From the IMG/VR virus record IMGVR_UViG_3300043395_003024, positions 62,001 through 126,000 of that record: a stretch of DNA of 64,000 bases; one strand, given 5' to 3'. Positions 62,401-64,000 of the stretch are shown here, piece by piece. The stretch comes from a virus. Position 1 is the first letter of the stretch. Each line of letters opens with the position of its first letter. The translations under genes were made by a program, and so were the position numbers. Below the pieces are notes generated by a model. The model ran no database searches and was not told the origin of the DNA. It saw nothing but the letters and a program-made list of their open reading frames with translations.

Positions 62401-62473
62401 GGAGTATCGGCTCACTCTTATAAAGTGTAGAAACCGTAGCGGTGACACGCGGGTTCAAATCCCGCCTCCAGCA
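62398..62473 (+). tRNA. Atypical tRNA-like gene, possible tRNA-Ile (TAT)
   Basis: Acceptor GCTGGAG/CTCCAGC plus A and a perfect T arm GCGGG-TTCAAAT-CCCGC are clear. The best anticodon arm is CACT-CTTATAA-AGTG (anticodon TAT), but only TCGGC is left where the D arm should be, and an extra hairpin ACCG-TAG-CGGT occupies the variable region. It could be a D-armless tRNA, a degenerate gene or a tRNA mimic. TAT would read AUA. Confidence 0.55.
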
Positions 62474-62478
62474 CTTTT

Positions 62479-62637
62479 ATGAACGATAAGAATCAATATA
62501 AAAAAGTAGTACTACATCTTTCGCCAGAAATGGTCGAAAGGATGGAGCGTGCGTCCGCAAAGAATAAACTTTCGTTTGGCTCGATAGTGAGAGAAGCGGT
62601 AAAGCGGTATTTAGATGAGTCAGAAAAGGGCAAATAA
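62479..62637 (+). CDS. Small ribbon-helix-helix protein
   Basis: A 52-aa protein starting at ATG 62479, 6 nt after the tRNA-like gene. 'YKKVVLHLSPEMVERMERAS' then 'KLSFGSIVREAVKRYLDESE' is the CopG/Arc ribbon-helix-helix: one beta strand and two helices, DNA-binding as a dimer. No ribosome binding site is seen, because the tRNA ends just before; it may be read from a transcript that also carries the tRNA. Small phage regulator. Confidence 0.7.
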   Translation: MNDKNQYKKVVLHLSPEMVERMERASAKNKLSFGSIVREAVKRYLDESEKGK

Positions 62638-62639
62638 AC

Positions 62640-62852
62640 ATGAGTCATAGCGACTCTGTCAAGAAATCTCTTCTAAAAACTACGACATGGTATTTCTCTG
62701 ACCTCATCCTTACGTTTGCAATCGCATTTGCCGTAACGCGTAATGTGCGCTCATCGATTGCTATTGGAGTTGCTCAACAGACGTGGGAGCTTCTTTTGTA
62801 TTTCGTACACGAAAGAATTTGGGTAAGATTCTCAAAACACAGGGGCGCTTAG
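62640..62852 (+). CDS. DUF2061-like membrane protein
   Basis: A 70-aa protein with AAGGG 11-15 nt upstream. 'SVKKSLLKTTTWYFSDLILT' and 'AIGVAQQTWELLLYFVHERI' followed by 'W' fit the DUF2061 pattern: K-S-x-x-K-x-x-x-W, two hydrophobic segments, and a Y-x-x-H-E-R-x-W end. Such proteins are small inner-membrane proteins of unknown role, present in many bacteria and some phages. Its last 10 nt overlap the tRNA-Val gene. Confidence 0.78.
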   Translation: MSHSDSVKKSLLKTTTWYFSDLILTFAIAFAVTRNVRSSIAIGVAQQTWELLLYFVHERIWVRFSKHRGA

Positions 62853-62914
62853 CTCAGCGGTAGAGCAACTCGTTTACACCGAGTAGGCCGGGGGTTCGAG
62901 ACCCTCAGCGCCCA
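62843..62914 (+). tRNA. tRNA-Val (anticodon TAC)
   Basis: Acceptor GGGCGCT/AGCGCCC, D arm GCTC...GAGC, anticodon stem ACTCG/CGAGT with loop TTTACAC, T arm GGGGG-TTCGAGA-CCCTC (one G-T pair). The gene overlaps the upstream coding sequence by 10 nt. CCA not encoded. Confidence 0.93.
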
Positions 62915-62933
62915 CAAAATGAAAGGACAATAT

Positions 62934-63002
62934 ATGACCGTACTCTTGATACTTTGCCTAATAGCAACATTCGGAGTCCTTGACTACATGTTTGGGGATT
63001 AG
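62934..63002 (+). CDS. 22-aa membrane micropeptide
   Basis: ATG 62934 with AAAGGA 7 nt upstream. The product is almost all hydrophobic, MTVLLILCLIATFGVLDYMF plus GD, a single membrane helix. It lies between tRNA-Val and a small zinc-type gene. Coding status is uncertain, but the ribosome binding site is good. Confidence 0.4.
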   Translation: MTVLLILCLIATFGVLDYMFGD

Positions 63003-63008
63003 CCGCAC

Positions 63009-63167
63009 ATGGAAGACGAATGGGATTGTGATACCCCAAGGCCAACCGGGTTTACCTATCACATGAACGTCACAGTATGTGATGAGTGCGGATTAAAATT
63101 TCCGTACTATGACTGTTACTGCGAGTTGGAACATGAATGCGAAAAGGGTAAATACCTCAATGCCTAA
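63009..63167 (+). CDS. Small cysteine-rich protein
   Basis: A 52-aa frame from ATG 63009, 6 nt after the preceding micropeptide. It has six cysteines: one in 'EWDCDTPRP', a C-x-x-C in 'TVCDECGLKF', and three in 'YDCYCELEHECEKG'. This composition suggests a zinc-ribbon or metal-binding micro-protein. No ribosome binding site is obvious; it may be translated by re-initiation. Function unknown. Confidence 0.5.
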   Translation: MEDEWDCDTPRPTGFTYHMNVTVCDECGLKFPYYDCYCELEHECEKGKYLNA

Positions 63168-63236
63168 GTTCTCACAAAATGAGAATTTAATTTCACATTG
63201 TGGATAATCGCGGTAATATTTGACACAATAAATCTA

Positions 63237-63309
<73 letters not shown>

Positions 63310-63349
63310 CTATAGTTGCGAAAGCAACTCTTAAAAGAAAGCAAAGTAA

Positions 63350-63745
63350 ATGAAGAAACTAGCGATTACCGCAATTGTGTTGACGGCAGCATCACTATCA
63401 GCATGCGGAACACGTACTATCGTCGTAGAGAAGGCAGTACCCGATACTGTTGCCGCCACTCAGCAAACAGCAGCTCCAAAGCCTATTGACAGGGAAGAGC
63501 AGTTTCTCAATAACGTTGCAGCCGACTATCCAGCAGAGGTGACACGTCTTGGGAAGGTTGGCGTTCTGAAGATGGGGCGCCTTACGTGTGACGCAATCGA
63601 TGAGGGCTCGACACTTGCAGACTTTGTCAATATGGCCCAATCTAGCGGTGTTGACTCCGGCTTTATCGGTACGCTAATTCGCGAAGCAGTGCATAACTTC
63701 TGCCCAGAAAACCAGTGGTTTATTGACTCTGCCCTCAACGCCTAA
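63350..63745 (+). CDS. Lipoprotein (DUF732-like)
   Basis: A 131-aa secreted lipoprotein. The signal peptide 'MKKLAITAIVLTAASLSACG' ends in the lipobox L-S-A-C at residues 16-19, so Cys19 is lipidated and anchored outside the membrane. The mature domain 'EQFLNNVAADYPAEVTRLGK', with paired Cys further on ('LTCDAIDEGS' and 'NFCPENQWF'), matches the DUF732 pattern of actinobacterial secreted proteins. A phage lipoprotein like this may block superinfection, which is inference. Confidence 0.78.
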   Translation: MKKLAITAIVLTAASLSACGTRTIVVEKAVPDTVAATQQTAAPKPIDREEQFLNNVAADYPAEVTRLGKVGVLKMGRLTCDAIDEGSTLADFVNMAQSSGVDSGFIGTLIREAVHNFCPENQWFIDSALNA

Positions 63746-63790
63746 TACCGGCAAAACGTGTAACATCTACCTACCGTGTGAAGGTAGTTT

Positions 63791-63877
63791 GGAAGAGTGG
63801 CAGAGCGGCCGAATGCACCTGTCTTGAAAACAGGAGTGGGTTTGCGCCCACCGGGGGTTCAAATCCCTCCTCTTCCG
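63791..63877 (+). tRNA. tRNA-Ser (anticodon TGA)
   Basis: Class II tRNA: acceptor GGAAGAG/CTCTTCC, anticodon loop CTTGAAA on stem CCTGT/ACAGG, long variable arm (GTGGG-TTTGCG-CCCAC), T arm GGGGG-TTCAAAT-CCCTC. Discriminator G. CCA not encoded. Confidence 0.94.
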
Positions 63878-63902
63878 CTGAATGGTGTAGTATTTGGCTA
63901 CC

Positions 63903-64000
63903 ATGGAAACGCACGAAGCTCTTGCTGAGCGCATAATAAAAATGCAACAAGAGATAAATCAATGGCGAGATATCGCGTACCGGTTAACAATGCCGCATCA
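63903..64000 (+). CDS. Hypothetical protein (partial, C-terminus outside window)
   Basis: Only 32 codons are visible, starting METHEALAERIIKMQQEINQ, which looks helical. TAGTAT (63888-63893) lies 9 nt upstream without a ribosome binding site, so this too may be leaderless. It runs off the right edge; no function can be given. Confidence 0.55.
   Translation, partial: METHEALAERIIKMQQEINQWRDIAYRLTMPH

Overview
The window is a 64-kb stretch of a tailed-phage genome. It encodes a contractile-tail sheath, an HK97-type head (portal, prohead protease, major capsid protein), a terminase ATPase/nuclease and phage tRNAs. The sheath indicates a myovirus. The host is most likely an actinobacterium: there is a WhiB-family iron-sulfur regulator, and several genes carry a -10 element only 6-9 nt upstream of ATG with no ribosome binding site (leaderless mRNA). 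The AT-leaning coding sequence and abundant AGA/AUA codons would suit a low-GC freshwater actinobacterium. That host guess is inference.

Layout. 1-3.5 kb (minus strand): tail and connector genes (tail tube candidate, sheath, tail-completion proteins, head-tail connector). 3.6-4.3 kb (plus): two paralogous small acidic proteins from a leaderless promoter. 4.3-13.1 kb (minus): a ParB-like/PAPS-reductase-like cluster, then a recombination module (RuvC-like resolvase, HNH, RecB/Cas4-like nuclease, Rad52-like annealing protein), then the large terminase. 13.1-39.7 kb (plus): portal, a 2943-aa protease-helicase polyprotein, an acidic scaffold-like protein, a 2491-aa polyprotein, several minor capsid candidates and the major capsid protein. 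39.8-41.6 kb (plus): thermonuclease and small proteins. 41.6-45.6 kb (minus): tRNA-Arg, HNH endonuclease, class II ribonucleotide reductase and two small proteins. 45.6-59.9 kb (plus): histone-like KAP-repeat protein, WhiB, primase-helicase, small-terminase-like protein, RHH protein, a 2948-aa multi-toxin polyprotein and small genes. 59.9-60.8 kb (minus): ssb. 60.9-64 kb (plus): nuclease-fold protein, endonuclease V-like glycosylase, thioredoxin, four tRNA genes, micro-proteins and a lipoprotein. No stretch longer than 300 nt lacks a gene.

The most striking content is the set of three giant polyproteins (2943, 2491 and 2948 aa, about 39% of the window). They string together enzyme domains typical of injected phage effectors: zinc metallopeptidases in all three, ADP-ribosyltransferases, a DnaQ-type exonuclease, an ArdC-like module, a UvrD-like helicase, a ParB-like domain and a GNAT-like domain. 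A short motif, [R/K/T/S/A]-L-S-S-G, occurs 18 times across them, mostly at domain borders. A variant (LSSR) lies at residues 95-98 of the major capsid protein, about where HK97-type capsid proteins lose their delta domain. The prohead protease is itself the N-terminus of the first polyprotein. The simplest model is that these polyproteins are packaged in the prohead, cut at LSSG sites by the phage's own maturation protease into separate enzymes, and delivered into the host with the DNA. This is a hypothesis from sequence pattern; the cleavage is not shown by the sequence.
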